DNA of 64,000 nucleotides, taken from Sphingobium sp. WTD-1 (GTDB taxonomy: Bacteria; Pseudomonadota; Alphaproteobacteria; Sphingomonadales; Sphingomonadaceae). The notes beneath the pieces are model-generated. The model was not told the origin of the DNA and did not search any database. It saw nothing but the letters and a program-made list of their open reading frames with translations. Each line of letters begins with the position of its first letter. The first letter of the stretch is position 1. A program made the translations under genes and the position numbers. The DNA is taken from NCBI RefSeq assembly GCF_030128825.1, contig NZ_CP119127.1:2542001-2606000 (forward strand). The letters are read 5' to 3'. Of this stretch, positions 63,250-64,000 are shown in pieces.

Positions 63250-64000
63250 ATGACCGACCGTATGACCGACCGCGCCGGCCTGAAGGTCGCCGCAACGCTG
63301 GCCGACTTCATCGAGCAGCGCGCGCTGCCGGGCACGGGCATTGATGCCGGCGCCTTCTGGGCGGGCACCGCCGACATATTGGCGCGCTTCACCCCCGACA
63401 ATGCGGCGCTGCTGCGCACGCGCGACGACCTGCAGACGCAGATCGATGCCTGGCATCAGGTGCGCCGGGGACAGGCGCACAACGCCGCCGCCTATCAGGC
63501 CTTCCTGCGCGAGATCGGCTATCTGGTCGAGGAACCGGCGCCGTTCGCGATCGGCAGCGGGAATGTCGATGCCGAAGTCGCCCGTATGGCCGGGCCGCAA
63601 CTGGTCGTCCCGATCCTCAACGCCCGTTTCCTGCTCAACGCCGCCAATGCCCGCTGGGGCAGCCTCTATGATGCGCTCTATGGCACCGATGCCATTGCGG
63701 GCGCGGCTTCGGGCAAGGGCTATGATGCGGCGCGCGGGGCGCAGGTCATCGCCTGGGCCAAGGCGTTTCTGGACGATGCGGTTCCGCTGGCAACGGGACG
63801 CTGGGCCGATCTGGCGGGCGGAGAAATCGTCCTGGCCGATCCGGCGCAGTTTGTCGGCACCAGCGCGAAGGGCAGGCTGTTCCGCCATAATGGCCTGCAT
63901 ATCGAGGTCGTCTTCGATTCCGCGCATCCGATCGGCGCGACCGATCCCGCGGGCATATCCGACGTCATCCTGGAATCCGCGCTGACCACCATCTGCGACC
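63250..64000 (+). CDS. glcB: malate synthase G, 3' truncated by window edge
   Basis: Condenses glyoxylate with acetyl-CoA to malate. The first 250 residues are present, without stop. They include LKVAATLADFIEQRALPGTG, GAFWAGTADILARFTP, AYQAFLREIGYLVEEP and ILNARFLLNAANARWGSLYDALYGTDAI, all characteristic of the monomeric G-type enzyme (about 720 residues). The catalytic region lies outside the window. AGGAG is 8 nt before ATG 63250. Regulated probably by the divergent LysR. Confidence 0.93.
   Translation, partial: MTDRMTDRAGLKVAATLADFIEQRALPGTGIDAGAFWAGTADILARFTPDNAALLRTRDDLQTQIDAWHQVRRGQAHNAAAYQAFLREIGYLVEEPAPFAIGSGNVDAEVARMAGPQLVVPILNARFLLNAANARWGSLYDALYGTDAIAGAASGKGYDAARGAQVIAWAKAFLDDAVPLATGRWADLAGGEIVLADPAQFVGTSAKGRLFRHNGLHIEVVFDSAHPIGATDPAGISDVILESALTTICD

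Overview
The window is a GC-rich chromosomal segment that reads as core genome of an alphaproteobacterium, most likely a Sphingomonadaceae member (Sphingobium/Sphingomonas type). The reasons are an ActR/PrrA-type redox regulator pair, a TonB-dependent receptor with the N-terminal 'EIVVTASRR' signature, GIN-domain (DUF2807) proteins, abundant secreted M28/M20/S9 peptidases, an Hsp20 with a ROSE-like leader, an SRP RNA beside dnaX, and several palindromic dispersed repeats. This is inferred from protein and motif recognition only; no search was run.

Layout. 1-2.5 kb: the 3' part of an assimilatory nitrate reductase (nasA) coupled to cobA (siroheme), then tRNA-Gly. 2.6-9.3 kb (minus): cyoABCD ubiquinol oxidase, SURF1, and the RegB/RegA redox two-component system, almost all linked by 4-nt stop/start overlaps. 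9.5-14.6 kb: MHS-type transporter, then glycosyltransferase, Amt ammonium channel and two GIN-domain envelope proteins on minus. 14.7-22.1 kb: two secreted M28 peptidases and one S9 peptidase, separated by a damaged stretch with an IS30 transposase remnant, a gene whose 5' end abuts it, and a frameshifted secreted-protein gene. 22.1-27.5 kb: rpsD, chorismate mutase, a GIY-YIG/TrmJ-like fusion gene flanked by repeats, nrdR, glyA, rpiB and hsp20. 28-33.1 kb: lolCD lipoprotein export, a GAF-GGDEF diguanylate cyclase and a Yip1 protein. 33.3-38.9 kb: dnaE, then NTF2-like, nitrilase-family and GNAT genes. 39-43.6 kb: a tiny Q/N-rich protein, an alpha/beta hydrolase, two tandem cysteine desulfurases with a [2Fe-2S] ferredoxin, and a class A beta-lactamase. 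43.7-49.8 kb: SRP RNA, dnaX, ybaB, lon, hup, rlpA, tRNA-His. 50-59.1 kb: TonB receptor, hisI, lipoprotein, M20 peptidase, YitT, TPR/Asp-hydroxylase, MFS and EamA transporters. 59.2-64 kb: L,D-transpeptidase, malic enzyme (maeB), and a LysR regulator divergent from the truncated malate synthase G gene (glcB).

How parts work together. cyoABCD-SURF1-RegBA joins a quinol oxidase, an assembly factor and a quinone/redox-sensing regulator. nasA-cobA couples nitrate assimilation with siroheme supply. rpiB-glyA-nrdR joins sugar phosphate, one-carbon and deoxynucleotide control. The desulfurase pair with ferredoxin suggests Fe-S or sulfur-transfer work. maeB and glcB suggest malate/glyoxylate metabolism.

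No phage, CRISPR array or large island is visible. The most unusual items are the repeat-flanked GIY-YIG gene fused in frame to an RNA methyltransferase, and a class A beta-lactamase carrying the Cys69/Cys238 pair known from class A carbapenemases.
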